Assembly (NCBI GenBank): GCA_036571765.1
Contig: BROE01000009.1
Coordinates: 9,240,773-9,304,772 of the forward strand
Length of the DNA: 64,000 nt
Reading direction: 5' to 3'
Origin: Plecoglossus altivelis
Taxonomy: Eukaryota > Chordata > Actinopteri > Osmeriformes > Plecoglossidae
Translations under genes and position numbers: made by a program
Part shown: positions 1 to 12,100 of the stretch, piece by piece
Layout: every line of letters begins with the position of its first letter
Numbering within the stretch: the stretch's first letter is position 1
The notes under the pieces: generated by a model
Databases searched by the model: none
What the model was told of the DNA's origin: nothing
What the model saw: the letters and a program-made list of their open reading frames with translations, nothing else

Positions 1-793
1 AGGGAGGAGCGGACAGCTGGCCGGGCAGGAACCAGAGAGGAGGAAGGTGAGGGAGCACACGCAGGCTAGCAGCCCTCACCCAACACAGGCTAGCAGCCCT
101 CACCCCACACAGGCTAGCAGCCCTACCCAACACAGGCTAGCAGCCCTACCCAACACAGGCTATCAGACCTCACCCAACACAGGCTAGCAGCCCTACCCAA
201 CACAGGCTAGCAGCCCTCACCTCACACAGGCTAGCAGCCATCACCCCACACAGCCTAGCAGCCATCACCCAACACAGGCTAGCAGCCATCACCCCACACA
301 GCCTAGCAGCCATCACCAAACACAGGCTAGCAGCCATCACCTCGCACAATCCACAGAATGTTCAACCTGTTTCTTTGCTAAAACGTTGTTACCCTGAATT
401 TATATTTATAACTAAAAAAATGTATTATATTTATGACTATACATATCTCCTTTTCTCTCCCTCGTTTCTCCTCCCTCTTGTTCCTTTCTTCATTCCATCT
501 CTCTCTGTCTATCTGTCCCCCCCCCCCCCCCCCAGTCACTGACAGAAGGCGCAGGTTCCTACTACCACCTGACCCACAGCGAGTTGGTGTCGCTGCTGCT
601 GCGGCGGGAGGCGGATCTAGAGAGGCAGAGGGTGGAGCTTGAGCGCCAGGGCACCCTGCTGGGGCGGAGGGAGGCGGAGCTGCGCCGGCTGAAGCCCCAG
701 GTGAGGGACCTGGAGGACTACATCGACACGCTGCTGGTCCGCATCATGGAGCAGACACCCACCCTGCTGCAAGTACGCACCAAGCTGAAGTGA
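1..793 (+). CDS. rab11fip5: Rab11 family-interacting protein, C-terminal exon(s), probably Rab11-FIP5 (partial)
   Basis: The clear exon is 536-793: acceptor AG at 534-535, stop TGA at 791-793, 85 codons in phase 0. It encodes a highly charged amphipathic coiled coil (heptad runs of L, R, E and Q) ending in the Rab11/Rab25-binding core YIDTLLVRIM followed by a short tail, the usual C-terminus of class I Rab11-FIPs. These effectors bind GTP-Rab11 on recycling endosomes, with an N-terminal C2 domain (not in this window) contacting membrane. A preceding exon may end at 46 before a gtgagg donor; in the compatible frame it is rich in R, G and E, but this is weakly supported. The paralogue call rests on neighbours: RAB11FIP5 lies beside SFXN5, EMX1 and NOTO in mammals. 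The exon 2 acceptor has an unusual 17-C tract (517-533). FIP1 or FIP2 cannot be excluded from this exon alone. Confidence 0.8.
61..345. repeat. ~24-bp minisatellite in rab11fip5 intron
   Basis: About 12 imperfect copies of a roughly 24-bp unit built on CACAGGCTAGCAGCC with a variable CA/CC-rich linker. It starts about 15 bp after the putative gtgagg donor at 47. Confidence 0.9.
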
Positions 794-2489
794 CCCAGGC
801 CTGAGGACGGCACCGCAGGCCTGCACCCGCCGACATCCCCAACCCGCCCGACGCCCAACAATCAATCAATTACACACACACACACACGGCTGTCTAGTCT
901 TTTCACTGCTGTACTGTCCTTTTTGATCTAGAGATTCCAGCAATGAGAAATGTGTGTTTTGTGTTTGGCATGCTTTCCTGTGCTGGAACACGTCCGTGCT
1001 GAGTGGGTGGGTAGGGTAGTGGGTCCTCGGGTTGCTTACAGGTCAAAGCAGTTGGTGGTCAGCTGAAAGAGTTGACTCAAGCGGGTAAAACGAAAACCCT
1101 GAATCCTCTTTGCGATACTTACGATTGTAGAAACGTATCACTTTGTCTCAATGCGCAAAGACAAACAAACGTTCCCTCGTGAGCTGCAACCGTAGAGAAG
1201 CTACAAACCAAATGAATGTTCCCCTCACGTCACTTGCAGAGATGAAGGAAACGGTCCTGGGGGGGCAGCAAGATCCAGAAAGTGTTCTTAGCCAGCAAGC
1301 AAATCGTTCGACTGTTGATGCGCAAAAGGTGCGCGTAATGTATGTATTTTTGGGCTTGTTTTCTTTTACGTCTTCCGACGGGCATGCCTTTACGACGCGC
1401 CGCTGCCAGTTGCACAGGCTCCGCTGGCGAGCTCACGCAGGCCAGGGTCGGTGTTGCCATGACGACGTCCCCCAATGTCAGATCACCATGTTGGCTGGGG
1501 GTTCAGCCTCTCCCAGCCCCTGCTTCTGCCTTGCGCTGTTTCACATGCTCACAAACACGCTGGTACTAGACACCATGTCCGTCACACCTGCCCTTCCTCT
1601 ATCTGTTACTCCCAACTCCCTACCTGCCCCCCACACCTCTCTGTCTCCCCGTACCTCCCCCCCTCCCCCCCACACATAGACACCTCTCCATCCTCCTCCC
1701 CCACCCCAACATTTTTCACTAATGCTTCAGCTCAGGCACGCATACTGCTTAGTGCTTTCAGGTGTGTTACAAAAGGGATATATACCGTGTATCTACAGCA
1801 TATATGTCGTACTGAAATGCCAAACGCTGCCTTATTTTTTGGTTTTGGGTCAATGTGAGTAGGTTAGTGTCATTTCAGCACTTCATTGAATGACGCACTT
1901 ACTCCTGTGTCTAGGGGCTGCCTATTTGTGAGATGCTTCCTCATGATATTATTTTGGATTTTTGCACCACGTTGGTAGCAGTAAAAAGCTTTTTGAACAT
2001 TTGCTGAAAATTCCTGTTTAAAAAACCCCCCAAGCCAAGCCTTGAAAAGTGTGGAGCAGGCGTCCAGAGTCACTGTTCAGTGTTCAGATAGGGAGCCACT
2101 GTCACAGCTTCTAGATGTGTCCTTGCACTGCTCTACTCCAGCTCTGTTTGTGTCAGCACAGCCGGATTTCACAGCCTGGTTGAATAGCTTGGTTGACAGC
2201 ACTGTCCACTGCTATAAGACTGAGGACTGAGGCGATTATACAGATTCTAAAAGTTACAGCAAACAGATTTGAAACGCCTCATCTCAATGCTGCTGTCCAG
2301 TTGCATCATGGCGTGCTTAGTCGATTAGAGAGACGTGCTAGATGTGACTTGACGCCACGTCCTCCATGTGTAGCTTGACTTCAGTAACTGACTGTATTCT
2401 GTCTCGATTGTGTAGCTAAAGGATTGTGCTCAAAGGTTGGAAAGTTTACAATTCGTAATGCAATTCTGTTTCACAAATTTTGTATATTT

Positions 2490-2495
2490 AATAAA
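2490..2495 (+). terminator. poly(A) signal AATAAA, candidate for rab11fip5
   Basis: First good AATAAA downstream of the stop at 793, followed by T/GT-rich sequence. It would give a 3' UTR of about 1.7 kb. The stretch 794-2490 otherwise holds no recognisable gene; its open frames are short and unconserved in appearance. Confidence 0.5.
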
Positions 2496-2630
2496 GAATA
2501 TTTTGTGTTTCTTGCTCACTGTATGTTTGACTATACATTTTTATTTGTTGTAGTTTCTCAAAATGCTTCAATGCTAATTATAGCATCCTTTTGTTTGAAG
2601 CATAAGCCACATAGTTAAAAGCTACTGTTG

Positions 2631-2631
<1 letters not shown>

Positions 2632-2680
<49 letters not shown>
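2632..2680. repeat. (CA)n microsatellite
   Basis: About 24 uninterrupted CA repeats between the rab11fip5 3' UTR and the sfxn5 promoter. Confidence 0.97.
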
Positions 2681-2683
<3 letters not shown>

Positions 2684-3075
2684 TACAGAGTGCCATTCTG
2701 TTGAGGTCATATCTTAAAACCTACGTGTGGAAAATACCTCCAAACAAGTGTGAATGCGCAAGATTTATTTCCTCGGCAGTCTTATGTCCACTAGAGGGCT
2801 ATATTTCCTCTTTAAAGCTTGTCTATGCAACAAACACATCATATTTGGCTCACATCAAAGTGTCCAGTTTCAGCATGCTAGCTTGAACATTCCCATGGTG
2901 CCATACTCGCAGATGTTTCACACCGTTTTCTCTTTCTACTCTTAATCAAGCATTGCTATGCTTCATGGGAAATGTAGTCATTGTTCTGTATTTCCTTGAA
3001 TGACAAAATTGAATGCTGGAAAAGAAAACTACATTACCTAGCCAACAGCGGAGCTGTATGGTGTTACTGACGAGA

Positions 3076-3120
3076 GTTTACAATTTCTGACGAACGTTCA
3101 AAGTCCGTTAAATTGTAAAC
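3076..3120. promoter_or_regulatory. Inverted repeat with two forkhead-type half sites, sfxn5 5' region
   Basis: GTTTACAATTT at 3076-3086 is matched by its exact reverse complement AAATTGTAAAC at 3110-3120 (11-bp arms, 23-bp spacer), ending 41 bp before the sfxn5 start codon. Each arm contains a GTAAAC forkhead core and the right arm reads GTAAACA. It may be a paired protein-binding site or, if transcribed, a 5' UTR hairpin. Confidence 0.6.
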
Positions 3121-3161
3121 AAGTCATCCGCCTGACAGCACATGCACAACTTCACGCCACA

Positions 3162-6100
3162 ATGCAAGAACCCGCTGAATGCTATCCAGTATTCCAGTAC
3201 GGCAAGTGCCGTTTTGACCAGGTTAGCTTAAAATTATATTGAACATATCAATGCAAGATGCAAAACAGAGATAATATATTTTCCGAAGGAGAGCAGTGCT
3301 GTGTTTTTAGGCTTCTGAAAGCCGTAACCTCGAAAGGTAACATGAGGAAATGCCAGCCTAAGTCGTGTGCAATATGCTACCACTCATTACACAGTCTTAG
3401 CGAACTTTTAGTTCTCTGTACTACACTGTTACCCATATGAGAGAGAGGAAGGCGGCTGCAATCGGATGTTTTGCACCGAGACAGCCAGCTGGAGATTTAG
3501 GCATGCCAACAATATTGCAACGTGGAGTGGGTGAGGAGCAGAGTAAATAAATCAATAACGTGCTATCTAGGATGGCCGGGGAGTGAGAACGAGCTACTTG
3601 AACAAGGACCTCCATTGGTCCGAGGGGAAGAATCTCCCATTCACACCTACCATTCTCCAAAGAACTCAATCCATATGTTAAACATCAGTAGTTACAGTTG
3701 GTGCATGACCAGGTTCCATTCATATTCACATGTTCTATAATGAGGTTTAGATCAGGAGTCATGACTGCTACCAGTCCCTGCTGTGTTCAGGCTGTTCAGG
3801 GATGTGGAAAAAAACATTATGAAAGCGAAAACCTTTTGAATTAATTGCCTCTGAAGCAAACTGCTTCAGTGTTCTGGTTGGGGAGGGACATAGTTTGTAA
3901 GAAGTATTAATGAACCCACCTGGCGGGCTTAAACAACTGGCACACCAGTGCCCACGCCTCCTCAGAAACAGCTGCCACTGGCGTCTGGAGAAGGGCGTCA
4001 CACAAACTGGATCAGTAAATTAGACTCCTTGTAACTTGAACACTAATCATTTGCAAATTATTATTGGCCTGTGCCGATGGGGGTTGACTCTTCCCTTATT
4101 GCCTGATATTATATGTCTTCTCGCTTACTCCTTCTCTCCATCTCTCCCCCCCTCCCCCTCTATCTTTCTCTCCTTCTCCCCTTCTCTTTCTGTTTCTGTC
4201 ACTTTCTCTCTCCCCCCTCTCCCTCGCTTTCTGATCTCTTGCTCCGCCCCCCCCCCCTCTCAGAGCACGTTTGTCGGCAGATTCAGACACTTCCTGGATG
4301 TGATTGACCCAAGGACCCTGTTTGTGTCGGAGGTACCCAGCTTCCTCTTATATGTATAACCGAACATGGTCGCTAGCTTCCTGTTATACATTTGACCCAA
4401 CATAGTCACTAACTTCCTGTTATATGTATGATCCAACATGGCCTCCAGCTTCCTGTTGTACAAATGATCCAACATGGTCTCCAGTTTCCTCTTATACGTA
4501 TGACCCAACATGGTCTTCATCTTCGGGTTAAAGTCAAACATGGTCCCCATCTTCTTGTTATGATCCAACATGGTCCCAAGCTTCCTGTTGTGACCCAACA
4601 TGGTCCCCATTTCTCCCCAGAGACTGTGTTGTTACCCAACATGGCACCCATGTTTACTGTGGTACAAACCATCTAGTAATGAACGTAGGTGAAGCCTGTG
4701 CTACTGGAGTTCATCTGGGTTGTCATGGCTGTCTCCAGACTCTGGCTTGTGTGTGTATGTTTGTGTGTGTGTGTGTGCACATGTGTGTGTGTGAGAGAGA
4801 GAGTGAGAGGGTGATCAGGGATGTATTGCCCAGGGTAATGAAGCTGTTAGCAGGCTCATTGGTGACAGTAATAGCAGGGTTTTCTCTTGGGAGAGGAGGA
4901 GGTGTGGACGTGCAGGGCAGCTGGGAGCGAGGGCGGGAGTGGGAGAGAGGGGGGAGAGGGAGCGAGGGGGGAGGGGGAGAGGCAGGGAGGAGGTGTCAGA
5001 TCCCAGCACCCTCGGCACCCTGCTGGGCCAGACATGGCCTTGACTTGCCCTAATGATGAGGCTGGATGTCCCACTTTAACTCACCCACTAATCTACACAC
5101 ACACACCCATCACACACACTTTCAGCGACATGCAGATGGCAAGCTAATTAGAACAAAACAGGCCATCCAACTTCTAATGAATCCTACAAGGTGCATGAAC
5201 ATAACCTTTTAAGGACTTGATTTCCTTCAGGAGGGATATGATAACGTTGTCATTCTGTTTGCATCAGAAACATCTTCAGGAGTGTTTGGATCTCCTGGAG
5301 CGTTTCAATCGTGGGACTCTCCCTACAGGGGTGACCAACGCCAAGGTAACGGACTTTCAGTATGACGTCATCGACACAAACTCTCCTCGATCAGCAACTG
5401 TGTTTGAATCTGACCTTTGTTCACTCGTCTCCTATTCCACATATCTGAAGCACTGTCTAGGGGCCCTGCAGAGGGCAACAGGAACGAAATATAATATTAA
5501 CATTTCGGACACTGTGTCATTACTAGCATGCCATATGGTAACCAATGAAACGGCATGTTGTCACATTTGAACATTCACACAAATAACGTGCATAAAGGCA
5601 AAGTAATGTATGTCTTTAACTGAAAGACAAGAGAGAAAATGTTGCTCCAGTTTGTTTTTCATAGTTAAAAAGTTACAGGAGAACTCGGTAAAACACGTGA
5701 GCTATCAATTTATCAAAAGCAACTTTTTCCAATGTTCGTTAACCCAACCAAAAAATCATCTAATCTTGTATTCAAACAAATCATTCACCTAAGGAAGAGG
5801 CAGAGAGTTGCATTGAGGGTTTTGTAGTATAAACTTCACACGCTATGTTTGTGAAAGACATTTTGTGATGCTTCATAGGGTATTTTAGGTCCACCTTTCA
5901 GTGTGTAGATTTCACTGTTTGTAGATAAATTAAAAAAAGATGTCGGCCACTGTATAGGGATAAGGGGGCGTGGTTTGACACAGTTGTAGTAAACATTGAT
6001 GGAAGTGTCCCATCCCAATGCTTGGTCACTGCTAGTTAGTCTGTGACTTCAAGGTCAGCCTTTCCCATGTCCCAGTGCTGATGCTTTTGTCGAGTCGGGT

Positions 6101-9100
6101 AGACAGGTAGGGGGGGTGTGTTGTTTTTGAAAGAAGACACTGCAGTGTTCATGGTGTGTTGATTGGTCCGAGGCGACGTGGGGGAGTGGTGGACGCCAGG
6201 TGTCTGGGGAGGTCAGAGGTCACAGAAGTCTAGCAGGAGTCACAAAGGGTCCTGCTATACTGTGTTACCATGGGATACCTAACAACACACAAGTGCTTCC
6301 CAAAGCCAGGGGAAATTATGCTGGATGGTTCTGTTATGATAGAGAAATTGACAAAGCTGTTGATGTATGTGTAAATATGTTTTGCAGCTTTGGCAAGCTC
6401 AAAAGATAAAACAGGTAAGATCTCTCTCACACACACACAGCAGTACACTTACACAAATACACAGACTGCACGCATGTACACAAGTACTCACTCTACATTT
6501 CCGTACCTCCCTCCCAATCCTACCTTTACCTCCTATCTCTACCCTCCTCCCTGCTCCCTAATGTACTGCAGGCCCTCCTCCACCCTGACACTGGGGACAA
6601 GATCCTCATGCCCTTTCGCATGTCAGGTACGTGAGGGGGGGGAGGTGAGGGGGGGACGGCCGGGTGAGAAGTGTGCATCTACAGGGGGTGAGGAGCTGGA
6701 GTGGGGTGGGGAGTGAAGAGAGGGGAGATGTGGCTGTTAAGGGTGGGTGGTATAGGGGGAAGGGGGGTATGGGGTGAGGTGTGAGGTGTGGAGCCAAGTA
6801 GAGTGGGGGTGTGGGGGGGTGTACAGGGGCAGGTCATGTCACCCGTCAGAGATCCTTTGGCCCCGGGGTCTGTCACGGCTCTCCAGGAATCCTCGCGGCG
6901 TCTCTGAGCTGTAGAAGGTCACGCGCAGCTGGGCGCTGATTAAAGCTCGTCTCCCACGGCGATGCCAACCTTCTGTTGGGTCTGCTGAGAAAGAGGAGTA
7001 TTTTGGTCAAGCGTCAAAACACCCATTTAAAGGCCAGCGGCTGACGCGAAGGGCTAGGCGTGGTGGCGAGGTCCAGGTGTGAGATCCTTCCAGCTGCCTG
7101 CCACTGCAGGTCCTGCAGGAACAGCACTGCTGCAGACACATTGTTAGTGCTTTAACATGTGGCTCACATCAGGAGCTCATGATGGGAACAGGATTATTCC
7201 AGGATCAATAATCTGCTTTACTGAACAGAAAGTTTAAGGTCAATATGTATTATCTTACATCACTATAGGTGGTAAACCATTATAATGACTAAAGGTATTT
7301 CCGCTGTATATTCTTCTATGTTTAGTTACTTAATATTAGTTAATATTGTATATGTAATGTATCGTCCTTTACAGCGTATCTTATATATTCTGTATGGAGT
7401 GTAATGGTATAGATCATATAAAAACATAGGTGATATATGTGCATGCAGTATAACATCTGACATCTTCCCCTTTGTAGGTTATATACCTTTTGGCACACCA
7501 GTGGTAAGCAGAGCTCCTACCCAGCCACAGTAGCATCACTAGCTGAGTGTTCCAACCTGCTGCTGAAGCTCTGAAAATGCACGTTCTGTCATGACACGTT
7601 GACTTGGCTCTCTGTGTGTGTGTTGCTTACTGGTGTCTGTGGTTTGGCAGGTGATAGGTCTCCTCCTACCCAACCAGACCCTGCTGTCCTCCATTTTCTG
7701 GCAGGTACGGCCCCTTTCTACTAGCTTTCCTCATGATGTTTTTGCATGTTCTTTATAGATATATTTCTGTGCCTGTTTCATTCGATAGAGATGATGAAGA
7801 GAGACAGGATATAGAGGGGAAAGAGAGAGGGGAGGACTTCCGTGAAATAACCCAGGTTGGATTCAAACTGGGGCCCCTGTACTGAGGCCTCAGCCTTCGT
7901 GGCTGTCATGGCGCCCAAAGGTGTCTTGGCTCTTCAGACCAGATCCCAGTCGCTGGGAGGCCGTGGCCTTCTTCTCTAGAGGAGGATGCCTCACAGACCC
8001 AAACCCAGCCCCTCGCTCCAAGCTTCCTTCTAGAGGAGTTTGGTCTTTCATAGTCTCAACATCTGTGAGGGTTCAGGTTTGAGCTCTGGTGATCTATGGT
8101 CACCTATGGTGATACCCCCGTGGGATCAAAATGACAGCATATATAAACGTTTATTCGATTTGGACTATAATATGATCTCTATCAAACAAAGATTTGAGTA
8201 GATTGCCATAGTGACGACAGCGACGAAAGACATAAATCGTTATCATTTGCAGGTTATTGACTTCAGCCTGTCCTGTTCCCTGACAGTGGCTGAACCAGAG
8301 TCACAACGCGTGTGTCAACTACTGCAATCGCAACGCCACCAAGGTAAGGCAGACCTGTGCCAGCGTCTTGGCGTGACCCTCTACCATGTGCCGTCATGAA
8401 TGCTGACACAATGTCTGTTTCAGCCGACCCCCGTCTCCACATTCTGCCTGGGCTACACGGGCGCGGTGACCAGCGCCGTCTCCATTGCTGTGAGTTTCCA
8501 TGACGCCCCAAGGTTTTGGTGAGGAGTGGAGATGGTGAGGAGAGGGTGGAGGAGATGGGGAGGAGTGGAGATGGTGAGGAGAGGGTGGAGGAGGTGGGGA
8601 GGAGTGGAGATGGTAAGGAGAGGGTGAAGGAGGTGGGGAGGAGTGGAGATGGTGAGGAGAGGGTGAAGGAGGTGGTGAGGAGTGGAGATGGTGAGGAGAG
8701 GGTGAAGGAGGTGGTGAGGAGTAGAGATGGTGAGGAGAGGGTGAAGGAGGTGGTGAGGAGTGGAGATGGTGAGGAGAGGGTGAAGGAGGTGGTGAGGAGT
8801 GGAGATGGTGAGGAGAGGGTGAAGGAGGTGGTGGGGAGTGGAGATGGTGAGGAGAGGGTGAAGGAGGTGGTGAGGAATGGAGATGGTGAGGAGAGGGTGA
8901 AGGAGGTGGTGGGGAGTAGAGATGGTGAGGAGAGGGTGGAGGAGGTGGGGAGGAGTCACCGGTGCACCTCAGAGCTGTGTGGGGATGCAGGGTTCCAGCG
9001 CTGCCAATTAGCTATCCTGCTGGGCCTCTGGGTAGAGCCTGTAGGCACGGCGACAAGGAGATCACACAGAGTCAGTGGGAGGGGGTGGGGGGGGGCTCAC

Positions 9101-12100
9101 CAATTAACCCTGAGCCTCACTGACCACCCCCTGCGAGTGCTGGAGCAGGGGAAGTGGACCTGGGGGTTGGAGAGGTGGAGGGGGTTCAACAAAAGGCTGA
9201 TTTCACAACTGTCCTACTCTATTTTTTCGCACTTTCAGAAATAACTTTTCAACAAAATGTTGGTAATTGCAGTTTGTCATTTCACCGGAGACAATAGCAC
9301 CTGTGGTGATATAGGCCCAGTGTGGTTGCTTAGAAGATTCGTTACCATGGAGAAGGTCTCCAGGTGCACGTGAGGCTGCCACACCGTGACGGTTGCCTTA
9401 GCAACAAACACGCTTTTCCGTGGCACCTCGTTAATTGAGAGACTGCGTTGCGATTTCAGCAAGCGTGAATGAGGGCTGGGATGATAATCGTCTCCCTAAC
9501 TTGAAAAGCTCTGCATGGTTGATTGTTCCCTGTCTTGTCATTGTTTGTTGTGTTGTTCGTTTTGCAGGTGGGCCTAAAGGTCCTGGTGGAGAGAGCCGAC
9601 AAGTTCCGCCCAGCCACCCGCACTCTGCTCCAGAGGTTCATCCCTTTCCCTGCTGTGGGTACGGAAACCAACACTTGACTAACACCGCACCTTATTATGA
9701 CAGTACCGCATGTATTCGATGGCAAAGTGGTACCGTCGCGCAAAGTCTACGAAATGAGCTGGTGAAGGTTCGAGTGGACGGTGATTGTTTTGACAGACAG
9801 GGAAACCTGGATGTTGTTGTGTTGAGGAGGCAGAGTCGGCTCTGGAGGGTTAGAGATGGCAGCTTAGTTACATCAAGCTTGTGTTGATCCACAAGGCTGT
9901 TTTCATGTCACCCCCCCTCATCCCCCCGTCACACACACACTCACACCCAGGGGACAGAAATAGTCTCTCCCACAATGCCCCAAGGCTTCTAGGTTGTAAT
10001 TAAATTGTTTGCCTGCCCCCCTACTCTGCCCCTCCGGCCTTCCTAATTAAATCAGCAGGTTGGTTCTGCCCGGCCCTCGGCTGGTAATTGGCTCCTTCTT
10101 AGATCCACGCTGCTGAAAACAAATAGGATAATTACCCTTAAAACGGTCTCCATGTCGAGGCTGCTTACCTGCTTCCTGTTTTGGTGATGTTGTTGTTGTT
10201 GTCGTTGTCGTTTTCCTATAAAAAAGGTAATTAAATTGGCTAATTGAGCCAAACAAAACAAAAGTACCTTTTTGAATGTGTCCTTTTGTAGTCTTTAGGT
10301 TACTTAAGTCTAGAGTCATTGGTAATAACCTAATCAAGCACCTGTCATTCCCTTACATTCGAAAACATTTCTTCAGGGGAACAGTTTTGACTCCAGGAAA
10401 ACACACACAGAGTTAATCATTTTTTTCTGCTCATATCTGTGATAAAAGATGACTGTACACATTTAAAAAAATTTGATCGGACTGAGCTCCTCTGATCAAA
10501 GGTAATCGTGAATTGCCATGCTGACGACAGCATCGAGATACAGAAATCTTCTCTTAGAAATCATTTCTAAATTATAATGTGTATATAAATAGTGTATATG
10601 TAAATATATATATATGTATAAAGTATTTCCCATTAAGTCTTCAGTGATATTTTAGTCTCCTCTATTTGGACAGTATATATTTAAAATAATTCCATAAAAA
10701 CAATGGTCACCGTAATAACGACCAGTGCCCCTGATAAACAGGAATATAATTAGTCATCAGTTGTGTCAACTGTCATGTCATTCGCCGTGTTCTCCATGGA
10801 AACAAATATCCATAGTTCCCAGTGCTGCGCAGAAAAGCTCAGAGTTTAACTAGGAGTTCCCCCCTCTGTGTGTTGGCGTACCGCCCCCCCACCAGCCCTC
10901 TATTAATTGGTCTGGATAAAAATCCCTTGTAGGTAAAGCAGCTATTTACTCAGTCAATTGAATTCCTCTCTCCCACCGTGCCTCCAGCCACAGCCCTCAG
11001 TAGTGATAACTCCCAACCTTGCTGTCTTAAATTGAAAGGGCTTCCGGCACCCAACACTAAACTCTATAAAATTAGTTTTTCTTCGTCTTATTAGAGTCAA
11101 GGAGACAGGTCTGTGTAAATTGACATATATTGTGCGTTCTGTGGTCATAGTAGCATGCATGGGTATATCACACAATGAAAACACTGCTCCTGGTAGCTTG
11201 AGTGCATTGACCTTTCTGGCAGACTGACTGTTATAGTTTATGCACTAATGTTATAGTTTATGCACAGATTTATTTATGCACCCCCCCCCCCCCCCCCCCC
11301 CCCCCCCCCACACACCACACACACACACACACACACGCACAGGGAAAAACACTTCAGATGAGTTAGTCACTCAGACTCAGGTGTGTCGTGTATTTGTGTT
11401 CTTGTTTGTGTGTGTTGGTCTGTGATGTTGTGTGTGTCTGAGTTTCGCTGTGTCTCTGAGTTTGTTTCTGATGTTCTGAGATGTTTCTGTTGTGTCTCTG
11501 ATGTTTCTGTTGTGTCTCTGATGTTTCTGTTGTGTCTCTGATGTTTCTGTTGTGTCTCTGATGTTTCTGTTGTGTCTGTGGTATTTGTGTTGTGTCTCTG
11601 ATGTTTCTGTTGTGTCTCTGATGTTTCTGTTGTGTCTCTGATGTTTCTGTTGTGTCTGTGATGTTTGTGTTGTGTCTGTGATGTTTGTGTTGTGTCTGTG
11701 ATGTTTCTGCTGTGTCTCTGATGTTTGTGTTGTGTCTGTGATGTTTCTGTTGTGTCTCTGATGTTTCTGTTGTGTCTCTGATGTTTCTGTTGTGTCTCTG
11801 ATGTTTCTGTTGTGTCTCTGATGTTTCTGTTGTGTCTGTGTGAGTTCTGCGTGGGTCTCTGATGTTGTGTGTGTGTCGTATGTTCGTTGTGTCTCTATGT
11901 TCTGATTTTCTGTTGGTCTGTGGTATTTTTTTGTCTCTATTTCTGTGCATGTCTCGATGTTTCTGTTAGTTGTCTGTGTATTTTTTTGTCTCTGATGTTT
12001 GTGTCTGTGATGTTTCTTTGGCTCTGATGTTCTGTTGTCTGTGATGTTTGTTTTGTCTGTGATTTTGTTGTGTCTGTGATGTTTCTGTTGTGTCTCTGAT

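Noticed and set aside
8453..9244. Overlapping ORFs of 242 (plus) and 168 (minus) codons
   Set aside because: Both arise from the 39-bp minisatellite in sfxn5 intron 9.
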